Notes under the pieces: model-generated
Databases searched by the model: none
Told to the model about the DNA's origin: nothing
What the model saw: the letters and a program-made list of their open reading frames with translations, nothing else
Made by a program: the position numbers and the translations under genes
Shown here: positions 34,641-41,309 of the stretch, one piece after another
Position numbering within the stretch: the stretch's first letter is position 1
Layout: each line of letters begins with the position of its first letter
Assembly (NCBI GenBank): GCA_910585575.1
Contig: CAJUFS010000013.1
Location: 1-50,187, forward strand
Direction: 5' to 3'
Length of the DNA: 50,187 bases
Source of the DNA: an uncultured Adlercreutzia sp.
GTDB taxonomy: Bacteria; Actinomycetota; Coriobacteriia; Coriobacteriales; Eggerthellaceae

Positions 34641-35351
34641 CTAGTCTTCCGAGAGCAGGTCTTCCAGAAGCTCTCGGTCGGTCTCGAGAAAGCCTTCGGT
34701 GAGGAAGGCGAGTCCGCGGTAGAAATCGGTCTTGGCGAATTTGTCCACCTCGGCCGTGAACAGCGGCACCCAGCCCGCCAGGTGCACGTCGATGAAGTTG
34801 TAGGAGCTCTTGATCCACGCGAGTGCCTGCTCGCTGTCGCCCTTGCACAGCGCTTCGACGACGCGCGTCGAGAGAATCTGCAGGTACTCGAGCTCAAGGG
34901 CGATGTGGTCTTCGCCTTCCTTCCAACGCTCCTGTTTGGAAAGGCCGGCGGCGCGGTACAGGGCCAGCACCTCATCGCGGGCACTCTGCATGAGCAGGCG
35001 CTTTTCCGAGGTGTAAACGCTTTCGAAGGGGTAGGCGGCCGCATGGCCCGAGTAGCCGTGGCCGAAGAAGACGCGCATGTAGTCGGCGGCCAGCTCGGTG
35101 AGGGTGTTCTCCCAGAGCCCGCTCAAGTACGTGGCGATGAGGCGGTTGCCTTCGTCGGCCAAGTCGTTGCCCGTGTGCACGGGGTAGCGCGAGTCGTGAA
35201 GCTCTTGGAGAAGGGCCTCGTCCACCTCGCGGCCGTACAGGCGGCTTAGCAAGCCGTAGGTGGTGGCCCGCTGCTTGAACAACGCGATGAGCTCGGCGGC
35301 GCTGACCGTCTCGGTCGCGCCCAGATCCTCGGCAATGATGGTCTCAGTCAT
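34641..35351 (-). CDS. TorD/DmsD-family molybdoenzyme chaperone
   Basis: Cytosolic all-helical redox-enzyme maturation protein that binds Tat signal peptides of molybdoenzymes and holds them until cofactor insertion. The 236 residues contain the family features ELAADYMRVFFGHGY (the Yxx.F.G region), AYPFESVYTSEKRLLM and the later HIALELEYLQIL helix (the common E-D-HI-xLEL pattern: EGEDHIALELEYL). AAGGAG precedes the ATG. A likely client is the Tat-exported DmsA-like enzyme at 41310, encoded on the opposite strand of this locus. That pairing is inferred from proximity. Confidence 0.9.
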   Translation of the reverse strand: MTETIIAEDLGATETVSAAELIALFKQRATTYGLLSRLYGREVDEALLQELHDSRYPVHTGNDLADEGNRLIATYLSGLWENTLTELAADYMRVFFGHGYSGHAAAYPFESVYTSEKRLLMQSARDEVLALYRAAGLSKQERWKEGEDHIALELEYLQILSTRVVEALCKGDSEQALAWIKSSYNFIDVHLAGWVPLFTAEVDKFAKTDFYRGLAFLTEGFLETDRELLEDLLSED

Positions 35352-35362
35352 GATCGGCTCCT

Positions 35363-36274
35363 TTACCAGCGAACGCCATCGGTGGTCGTCGGCATCTCAA
35401 CGACGTCCTCGAGAGCGGGAATTTCATAGGAATCAACGACGGCCGCCAGGGCCCCGTCCAGGGCCGCCGCGCCGGCCTCCGTTGTGCGCCAGGCCTTGTC
35501 TTCCCAGGCGAAGGCACCGGCGCGCTCGAGGCTTTCGACGAAGTGCTGCACATAGAAGCGGCGATTCTCGGCGACGAAGGGGTCGGTATCCACGGCCACG
35601 GACATAAGGCCCATGGAAGTACCCTCGGGGTTCTGGCCCATGAGCAGCACGCGCTTGTAGACGGGCAGGTACTCGGGCTCGCGTTCGAAGAGACGGGCGA
35701 TGCGTTCGGCCGGATCGTCCTCGGCCACGATGGTGCTGCCCGCCTCGGTGGTTTTCCAGCACACGATAGGCGGCTCGGTGGGCTCGTAGAATTCCTGGCC
35801 GTCGACAACGACAATGGCAGGCTCGGGCCGTGCTTCGCCGTAGGGCGCGCCCTCGGCGGTCACGCGCTCCAGGGCGCCGGCCACTTCCAGCATGGTGCAG
35901 AAATTGGAAGGGGTGTATACCGAGAACTTCGTGCGGCCGCTGCTTTCGAGGGCCTTGCGAACAGCGGCCGTGCTGAGCGGCTCGCGGGCGGCCTCGAGAA
36001 TGCCGAGCATGGTGGCGCGATGGGGGCGCATCTGGCCGAACAGCTCGCGGGTGCGCTCTTCGGCGGGGCGCGCGGCATAGGAGGGATCGTCCTGGTTGAC
36101 CGAGGCCTCGATCACGGGAATTTTATCGGGGTCCGGGGGCAGGAACTCGGAAGTACCCTCGGTGTTGGGCAGGAAGATCTCCGACGAGTCCTGCTCGTCG
36201 GGTTCCTGGGCGGCCCAAGTGTCGAGGGTTGGGTCGAAGCTGAAATCAAAAGTGGAAAGATCCAAGGTGCTCAT
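35363..36274 (-). CDS. Unrecognised protein of the TorD/NapGH operon
   Basis: A 303-residue cytosolic protein that I do not recognise. The first ~60 residues are acidic and low complexity. Two similar segments follow: ~80-140 (MRPHRATMLGILEAAREPLS, then AAVRKALESSGRTKFSVY) looks like a winged helix. Toward the C-terminus, FVAENRRFYVQHFVESLERA and AWRTTEAGAAALDG look like a second one. The paired phrases CWKTTEAGSTIV and AWRTTEAGAAAL suggest an internal repeat. It has no signal peptide, membrane segments or metal-binding cysteines. GAGGAG precedes the ATG. It lies between a helicase-like gene and torD with gaps of 12 and 11 bp, so it is surely in the operon. A DNA-binding or enzyme-maturation role is possible but unproven. 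Confidence 0.75.
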   Translation of the reverse strand: MSTLDLSTFDFSFDPTLDTWAAQEPDEQDSSEIFLPNTEGTSEFLPPDPDKIPVIEASVNQDDPSYAARPAEERTRELFGQMRPHRATMLGILEAAREPLSTAAVRKALESSGRTKFSVYTPSNFCTMLEVAGALERVTAEGAPYGEARPEPAIVVVDGQEFYEPTEPPIVCWKTTEAGSTIVAEDDPAERIARLFEREPEYLPVYKRVLLMGQNPEGTSMGLMSVAVDTDPFVAENRRFYVQHFVESLERAGAFAWEDKAWRTTEAGAAALDGALAAVVDSYEIPALEDVVEMPTTTDGVRW

Positions 36275-36286
36275 GGAATCTCCTCT

Positions 36287-36928
36287 CTAGTTCAAGCCGG
36301 CATTGCGCAGGAGCTGCTGGCCGGAAAGGCTGTTGGGGCGCGCAGCGCCCAGGGCGTCGATGAAGGCGGTGGGGGACACGCGGGCCCACGGCTGGCCGTT
36401 GCGGACGGCGGTGCGGCGGTAGGGCACGCGGATGCGATCGGCCACGGCCTGCTCCAGAGCGGCGAACGTGGAGAGCACCACGGTGCAGGGAGCCTGGGCC
36501 AGAGCAAGAAAGGCCTCTTCCTGGCGGTGCGCCTCCTCGGGGTCGTCCAGGGCCGCGGCCGTGGGAATGAGCCCCTCCACACAACCCACCACGAGCAGCA
36601 CCTCGAAGGAACGCCACGCGGTGCGAAAGTCCATGATGGTGGCCTGACGCATACCGCGCTCCAGGGGCGTTGTCGTCAGAAGGGCCGGCAGGCTCTCGGC
36701 GGTACAGGCGCGGTGGAGCTGCAGCCCCCAGGTACGGTTGGGCACCGCGAAGCCGATGCGCGGCGGCTGGGTATGTCCGCGCTGCACGAGGGCCATGGCG
36801 ATGCGGGCGAGCCCGACCAGCTCGCTGGCGGGGCTTTCCCACTTCACCACCGCATGCTCGGGAAGCCACGGGGCGATAACGCGCTGGGAAGCGGTCGGGG
36901 AGCTCGAAGGGATGGGACGGCTTGCCAT
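36287..36928 (-). CDS. Short UvrD C-domain-like protein without ATPase motifs
   Basis: A 213-residue protein resembling only the second RecA-like half of UvrD-type proteins. ESPASELVGLARIAMALVQR with RIGFAVPNRTWGLQLHRACT matches the motif IV region. TIMDFRTAWRSFEVLLVVGC with VEGLIP matches motif V. EEAHRQEEAFLALAQAPCTV resembles an eroded motif VI. It has no Walker A or Walker B. I start it at ATG 36928, 10 bp after the upstream stop; an open frame reaches 37234 but that part is the shadow of the upstream gene. The matching parts of the 571-residue protein at 31126 suggest related origin. It cannot hydrolyse ATP alone, so it may be structural or regulatory. Confidence 0.65.
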   Translation of the reverse strand: MASRPIPSSSPTASQRVIAPWLPEHAVVKWESPASELVGLARIAMALVQRGHTQPPRIGFAVPNRTWGLQLHRACTAESLPALLTTTPLERGMRQATIMDFRTAWRSFEVLLVVGCVEGLIPTAAALDDPEEAHRQEEAFLALAQAPCTVVLSTFAALEQAVADRIRVPYRRTAVRNGQPWARVSPTAFIDALGAARPNSLSGQQLLRNAGLN

Positions 36929-36938
36929 GGGAGCCGTC

Positions 36939-37784
36939 CTAGTCCGCAAAGGTGCCCGCGGCGCTATCGAAGGTGCGGGCCGCGCCCTCGGTCGTCGTGA
37001 CGGCCCAAAGGCGGTAGTCGACGGGGAAGGTGAAGGGATCGGGCTCGTCTTCCTCTTGGCGGGCCGGACGCGGAAGGTCCGGGGCGTCCGTGGGAGGGAC
37101 GGCCGTATTTTCGTAGCTCTTCGCCTCGATGTCCTCGGCCAGCTGCTGCTCGCGGGTTTTCTCGGGCGCCGGGGCCTCCGAAGTCTCTTCGACTTTCGGG
37201 GCGACGGCTTCCAGGGCCTCGGGATGTTCGGCAACCCACTGGTCCCAGGCCTCGTTGCGCTGGGCAGTCCACGTTGCAGCGGTAGGGGCCTCGACGCGCA
37301 CGACGGCGGCGAACGGCCCCTCGTTTTTCAGCTGGCGAACGCGGTCGACGATCTCAGCCGTTGCCGGATCGACGAAACCGTTGGGTTCGGGGCGCAGGCC
37401 TACCACGAGGGCGCCCCCCTGCAGTTCGATGTCGAGCGTGTCGAAGGCCACTTCGGGAAGGCCGATCTTGCGCTGGCGGTCGTTGAAGACCTTCATGTTG
37501 TTGCCCACCTTATGCAGGATGTTGCCGATCCAGGGGGCGACGATGGTGTTCCAGCGCTCGTCGGCGCCCTCGGCCCCGGCGTCAAGATACTGGTAGGTGC
37601 CCATGTTCACCAACAGGCGCGCGGTGTTGCGCACGGGAGCGTCCTCGGACTCCGCGGCATGGGTGCGAATGATCGGTGTGGTGATGTGGGCGTAGCTGCG
37701 GTTGATTTCCAGAACCGTTTGCTGGCTGGCGGCTCGCTCGTCCAGGTCGAGCACCAGCGTGAGAGATGGTCTCAAAAGAGCCAT
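36939..37784 (-). CDS. Unrecognised first protein of the minus-strand redox operon
   Basis: A 281-residue protein of unknown family. It begins MALLRPSLTLVLDLDERAAS and has a mixed alpha/beta N-terminal region to ~residue 175 (IVAPWIGNILHKVGNNMKVF, IELQGGALVVGLRPEPNGF). A Glu/Ala/Pro-rich linker (~195-245) and a short conserved-looking end (VDYRLWAVTTTEGAARTFDS) follow. The WTTEAG/TTEGA phrase is reminiscent of the TTEAG phrases in the 303-residue protein of the same operon. There are no signal peptide or membrane segments. ATG 37784 has AGGAGGGG upstream; an open frame to 37847 lacks support. It is the promoter-proximal gene of the operon, divergent from the ferredoxin gene at 37931. Confidence 0.75.
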   Translation of the reverse strand: MALLRPSLTLVLDLDERAASQQTVLEINRSYAHITTPIIRTHAAESEDAPVRNTARLLVNMGTYQYLDAGAEGADERWNTIVAPWIGNILHKVGNNMKVFNDRQRKIGLPEVAFDTLDIELQGGALVVGLRPEPNGFVDPATAEIVDRVRQLKNEGPFAAVVRVEAPTAATWTAQRNEAWDQWVAEHPEALEAVAPKVEETSEAPAPEKTREQQLAEDIEAKSYENTAVPPTDAPDLPRPARQEEDEPDPFTFPVDYRLWAVTTTEGAARTFDSAAGTFAD

Positions 37785-37828
37785 AGGTCCCCTCCTCTTC
37801 GTTTTCTCGATTCCCCAGTACACGGCGA

Positions 37829-37834
37829 AGTATA
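37829..37834 (-). promoter_or_regulatory. Candidate -10 of the minus-strand redox operon
   Basis: Read on the minus strand, TATACT at 37834-37829 lies about 45 bp upstream of the ATG at 37784. No good -35 is present. One operator arm falls in the spacer region, which would suit activator- or repressor-dependent control. Confidence 0.35.
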
Positions 37835-37841
37835 GGAGGGC

Positions 37842-37899
37842 TTTCATAGGCCAAATAATATGATGCCTATGATTTCGCCTATGAAAAGGCCGCTATGAT
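37842..37899. promoter_or_regulatory. Shared operator array in the divergent redox control region
   Basis: TTTCATAGGC at 37842-37851 is the exact complement of GCCTATGAAA at 37877-37886. A further GCCTATGA lies between them at 37865-37872 in direct orientation 12 bp ahead, and a weaker CGCTATGA at 37891-37898. Some copies also include a TATGAT that could serve as a -10 for the plus-strand gene. The set suits a regulator binding repeated half-sites. Confidence 0.5.
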
Positions 37900-37930
37900 G
37901 GGGCCCATCAGGACGAATAGGGGGATCATC

Positions 37931-39124
37931 ATGGCACGTCTCACCGATATGCTGGGGCTTATCTCTAAGCTTCAAAGCCCGAAGATTACCGTGCACCAGG
38001 AACGGTGCGTGCTGGTACGCAACGGCAATGCCGACTGCCTGCGCTGCGCCCAGGCATGTACCGCGGGCTGCATCGCCTACGACGGCGAGAGCCTTACGGT
38101 CAGCCCCGAGCGCTGTATTGGCTGCGGCACTTGCGCGACGGTGTGCCCTACCTGCGCCCTGGAGGCCCATCACCCCGGCGACGCCGCGCTGCTGGCCGCC
38201 TGCCAGCAGGCCGGGGCCTTAATGGAGGGCGTGGTGCCCATCGGCTGCGGACAGTTGCTCGATCAGGCTGCGGGCCGCTACGACGAGGAGAAGATCGTCC
38301 GCGTGGAGTGCCTTGGCCGCGTCGACGAGTCGCTGCTCACGTTCTGCGCCACCCAGGGAGCCCGCGAAGTGACGCTTATTCACGGCGACTGCGCCTCCTG
38401 TGCCTACGGCACGGGTCGGGCGTGCGTCGAGGAGGTGTGCTCGACCGAGCGGGTGCTCATGGAGGCATGGCGCACCCCTCTTGAGCTGCGCCTTACGACG
38501 AAGCTGCCGGCGGCCGCCAAGCGCTTGGAGGGGGCCGACCACGACGCCGGGCGCCGCGCCCTCTTCGCCGAGGGGGGACGCCGGGCGGCGCGGGCCGGCG
38601 CGCTGGTTGTGGAGGAGACTGTGGCCGACGCTCTGGGAGAGCAGGGCGGCGAGGAAGCGCCGTTGCCCCGCTATACCAAGGTGATGGATGACGGAACGCT
38701 GCCTCATTTCGTTCCGGATCGCCGCGAGCGCCTTCTCGACTTTCTTGCTGACTTGGGCGAGCCTGCCGACGTGATGGTGGACACGCGCCTTTGGGGCCAT
38801 GTGATCATCGACACGGAGCGGTGCCTTTCCTGCCAGATGTGCGCGACATTCTGCCCCACGGCGGCCCTGACCAAGTTCGAGGAGCCCGATGGCACCATGG
38901 GCGTGGATCACCGTCCCGCCGACTGCGTGAAATGCCGAACGTGCGAGGCCATCTGCCCCGCCGACGCCATCGAGATCTCGGAAGAGGTGTTCGCCCGCGA
39001 CCTGATGGCCGGCGTGACCGATCGCTACGTCATGAAGGGGCGCCCCATCAAGCACGGCACCCCCCACACTATCTGGCGCACGGCGCAGACCATGATGGCG
39101 ACTGATCAGGTCTACGAGCGCTAA
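37931..39124 (+). CDS. Multi-cluster 4Fe-4S ferredoxin-like protein
   Basis: A 397-residue cytosolic Fe-S protein. The N-terminal domain has two cluster motifs (CLRCAQACTAGC and CIGCGTCATVCP). The middle (~85-175) resembles a Cys-bearing electron-transfer domain with CGQLLDQ, LTFCATQGA and HGDCASCAYGTG, which may hold another metal site. A long alanine-rich helical stretch follows. The C-terminal domain has two more 4Fe-4S motifs (CLSCQMCATFCP and CVKCRTCEAICP). No signal peptide is present. ATG 37931 follows AGGGGG. It is divergent from the TorD/NapGH operon and upstream of the LuxR regulator gene. Probable role is electron delivery to, or cofactor/assembly support for, the molybdoenzyme. 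Exact family not recognised. Confidence 0.8.
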   Translation: MARLTDMLGLISKLQSPKITVHQERCVLVRNGNADCLRCAQACTAGCIAYDGESLTVSPERCIGCGTCATVCPTCALEAHHPGDAALLAACQQAGALMEGVVPIGCGQLLDQAAGRYDEEKIVRVECLGRVDESLLTFCATQGAREVTLIHGDCASCAYGTGRACVEEVCSTERVLMEAWRTPLELRLTTKLPAAAKRLEGADHDAGRRALFAEGGRRAARAGALVVEETVADALGEQGGEEAPLPRYTKVMDDGTLPHFVPDRRERLLDFLADLGEPADVMVDTRLWGHVIIDTERCLSCQMCATFCPTAALTKFEEPDGTMGVDHRPADCVKCRTCEAICPADAIEISEEVFARDLMAGVTDRYVMKGRPIKHGTPHTIWRTAQTMMATDQVYER

Positions 39125-39166
39125 GCTCCTGTATATCAGTGATTTTCCTCAGCATCATTGACGGCG

Positions 39167-39175
39167 TGTTAGAAT
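39167..39175 (+). promoter_or_regulatory. Candidate extended -10 promoter of the LuxR regulator gene
   Basis: TGTTAGAAT (TG-N-TAGAAT) at 39167-39175 lies in the 152-bp gap between the ferredoxin and LuxR genes, about 100 bp before the start. No clear -35 is seen. Confidence 0.4.
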
Positions 39176-39276
39176 AACCGAACACTTCAGCTGCGGACAT
39201 ATGGGGGAGCAGCGTCATAACACAACGGAGGGTCGGCGCAGGTCGTTGGAAGACGTGCGCCCCAAGTGGGGGTCCC

Positions 39277-41013
39277 ATGAAGCTGCCGCACATTAAGGTT
39301 GAAGTCGAATATCGCGAGGAAGACACGGGCGCGCCGGGCAAAATGTCACCGGCGCTCATCGCCGGGTTCGGGCTGCATTGGGCCTGGGTGTACCTGTTCA
39401 TGTTCAATGGCCAATACGTGCTCTTTCCTGCTTTGGGGTCGATGCAGCTTGTGCTGTCGACCACGTCGGGCGCTTTCCATGCGCTCGCGCTTCTGGCCTA
39501 CGCGCTTTTCCTCAAGCAAGCCCGCCTGCTTTTTGGCACGCCGCAGCGCATCCGCTTCAACCGTCTCGCGGCCGCCATTATGATCGCCGCCGCCACGGCG
39601 CTGTGCCTGGTCGGCAACGTCCTGGCGGGCAGCTTCATCGCCGGGGCGTGCTTCTTCATCGCCGGAGCTGTGAGCGGCATTGGGTCGGCGGTGCTTCTTA
39701 TGAGTTTCGGCGTGTCATTCAGCGTGTGCGACTTGCCCACGATCGCCCTGTGCACAGCCCTCTCCGTGGTGGTAAGCGCGTTGGTTTTCTCGGGGATCAT
39801 CATGGTGGGCCTGGTGCTTCCCCTCTTGGCGGTGCTCGCGTTTTTGGTGTTGCCCTTCGCCGAGCTGTTCTGTCTGAATCGCTGCTCTGCCGACTTGGTG
39901 GACAAGTTGGAGTTCGCCTATCTCACTATGCCGGTGCGGACCGCGATGTTCGCCGGTCGTATCGGCGTGCCGAGTGTGGTGTTCGGGTTGCTGCTGGGGG
40001 TGCTGCGCACCTGTGCCCTGGCCGGCACCTTGGACAATCCCTTTGCGGCCGACGGCGTGACGGCGAATTTATTTTCCTCGGCTGTGTTCACGGCGGCGCT
40101 GATGACCTGCCTCTCGCTTATCGTGGCCATGCTGGCCCTGCGCAAATCGCGCTACTTCACCTTCCGTGTTCTGGTGCCGCTTATTGGCGTGCTGCTGGCC
40201 CTGCTGTGCTCTGACTGGGGCGAGGATCCCTTCTTCCATTGCTTTGCCCTGTTCGGCAGCTATTTCATGCTGGAAATGTGCCTCTGGGTGATGTACGCGG
40301 ACGTGGCCCAAACGTACCGCGTGAGTGCCTTCACCACCTTTGGCTTCGGCCACGGCTTTCTCTCTGCTGGCTCCCTGGTAGGATTCTTGGCCCTGCAGAC
40401 CGGCGGCATCTTGGAGCCGGTGCTGTTCAATCCTGTGGGATTGGTCGTGGTGGGCCTCATCACGTTGACCCTGGGCGTGGCGGTGCTGCCCAACGCCGCC
40501 GAAATTCGCAGCACGCTTCTGCGCGGTCGCCGGTGTCCGGCGGTGTTCGAGGATCTGGCCGATTTGGTGGGCGATGCACCCGCGCCCGCCACGACCGAAG
40601 CGCAAGCCGGTGCCGTCGTTCCCGATGCGGAACCGAGCGCGCCCCGGCTTGGCGAAGAGGCGGAAGAGGCCGTCGTGTCGGCGCCCGAGTCGTCGGCCGA
40701 GGAAGACGCTTCCGTGAAGGCCGTCGAGCTTTCCGCGCCCGCAACACCCGGGCAGCAGGCCGAGCAGCAGGCGCAGCAGCTGGGTCGCTTCAAGCGCAAG
40801 TGCGCCGTGGTGGCCGATACGTTTCTGCTGTCGCGGAAGGAGACCGAGGTGCTGTTCCTTCTGGCCAAGGGCCGCAACTCCGCCGCCATCCAGGAGAGCC
40901 TCTACATCTCGGCCGGTACCGCCAATACCCATATGCGTCATATCTATCGCAAGCTCGACGTGCACTCGCAGCACGAGCTTATCGAGCTAGTCGAGTCCAT
41001 GGAGCTCGATTAA
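39277..41013 (+). CDS. Membrane-embedded LuxR-family transcriptional regulator
   Basis: A 578-residue protein of the transporter-like LuxR type typical of Eggerthellaceae. About 12 hydrophobic segments occupy residues ~25-410. An acidic Ala/Glu/Pro linker (~425-500) follows, and then a LuxR/GerE helix-turn-helix (~518-575: LSRKETEVLFLLAKGRNSAA, SAGTANTHMRHIYRKLDVHS). It has no receiver domain, so signals are probably sensed in the membrane part, perhaps a substrate or respiratory acceptor. Related proteins are known to control adjacent molybdoenzyme operons, including catechol dehydroxylases, in Eggerthella. It is therefore the likely regulator of the DmsABC-like genes immediately downstream. 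Start ATG 39277 has only a weak GGGGG upstream. Confidence 0.9.
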   Translation: MKLPHIKVEVEYREEDTGAPGKMSPALIAGFGLHWAWVYLFMFNGQYVLFPALGSMQLVLSTTSGAFHALALLAYALFLKQARLLFGTPQRIRFNRLAAAIMIAAATALCLVGNVLAGSFIAGACFFIAGAVSGIGSAVLLMSFGVSFSVCDLPTIALCTALSVVVSALVFSGIIMVGLVLPLLAVLAFLVLPFAELFCLNRCSADLVDKLEFAYLTMPVRTAMFAGRIGVPSVVFGLLLGVLRTCALAGTLDNPFAADGVTANLFSSAVFTAALMTCLSLIVAMLALRKSRYFTFRVLVPLIGVLLALLCSDWGEDPFFHCFALFGSYFMLEMCLWVMYADVAQTYRVSAFTTFGFGHGFLSAGSLVGFLALQTGGILEPVLFNPVGLVVVGLITLTLGVAVLPNAAEIRSTLLRGRRCPAVFEDLADLVGDAPAPATTEAQAGAVVPDAEPSAPRLGEEAEEAVVSAPESSAEEDASVKAVELSAPATPGQQAEQQAQQLGRFKRKCAVVADTFLLSRKETEVLFLLAKGRNSAAIQESLYISAGTANTHMRHIYRKLDVHSQHELIELVESMELD

Positions 41014-41083
41014 CCGAAGCCCGATGCACGGCGGCTCTGCAGAGCCGCCTCTGGGGGATTGCCTCAGCGTTTTCCCTGGTCAA

Positions 41084-41103
41084 TTCCGGTCATATGACGG
41101 GAA
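41084..41103. promoter_or_regulatory. Near-perfect 20-bp palindrome upstream of the molybdoenzyme gene
   Basis: TTCC-G-GTCATATGAC-G-GGAA at 41084-41103 is palindromic except for one symmetrical mismatch. A possible -10 (TAATAG, 41114-41119) lies 17 bp after the central CATATG, so the palindrome covers the -35 position. A second CATATG lies at 41127-41132, and another (CATATGGGGG) precedes the LuxR gene at 39198. It is a strong candidate operator for the LuxR protein or for another regulator. Confidence 0.55.
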
Positions 41104-41309
41104 AATTCAGAAATAATAGCCCTAATCATATGCCCCCTATGAAGGTTCAACCGCGTTCTCTCCGTAGAATTGCGCCCGTAAGGCACCGGTCTTCCGCGTC
41201 CCGGGGAAACCGCGCCGCAGCCGAGCAGCTGCCGCGCGGGGGACAAGCCGCCCAAGGCACGGTGGAGATGCAAGAGGGAGAAAGAAAGAGAGAGAGAGGT
41301 GGGGATTTT

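Noticed and set aside
36929..37234. Longer version of the 213-aa helicase-like protein starting at 37234
   Set aside because: The added part is Arg/Pro/Ser-rich shadow of the upstream 281-aa gene; ATG 36928 follows that gene's stop by 10 bp.
40239..41309. N-terminal extension of the molybdoenzyme frame into the LuxR gene
   Set aside because: The extension is the wrong-frame translation of the LuxR gene and the intergenic region. The Tat signal begins at ATG 41310.
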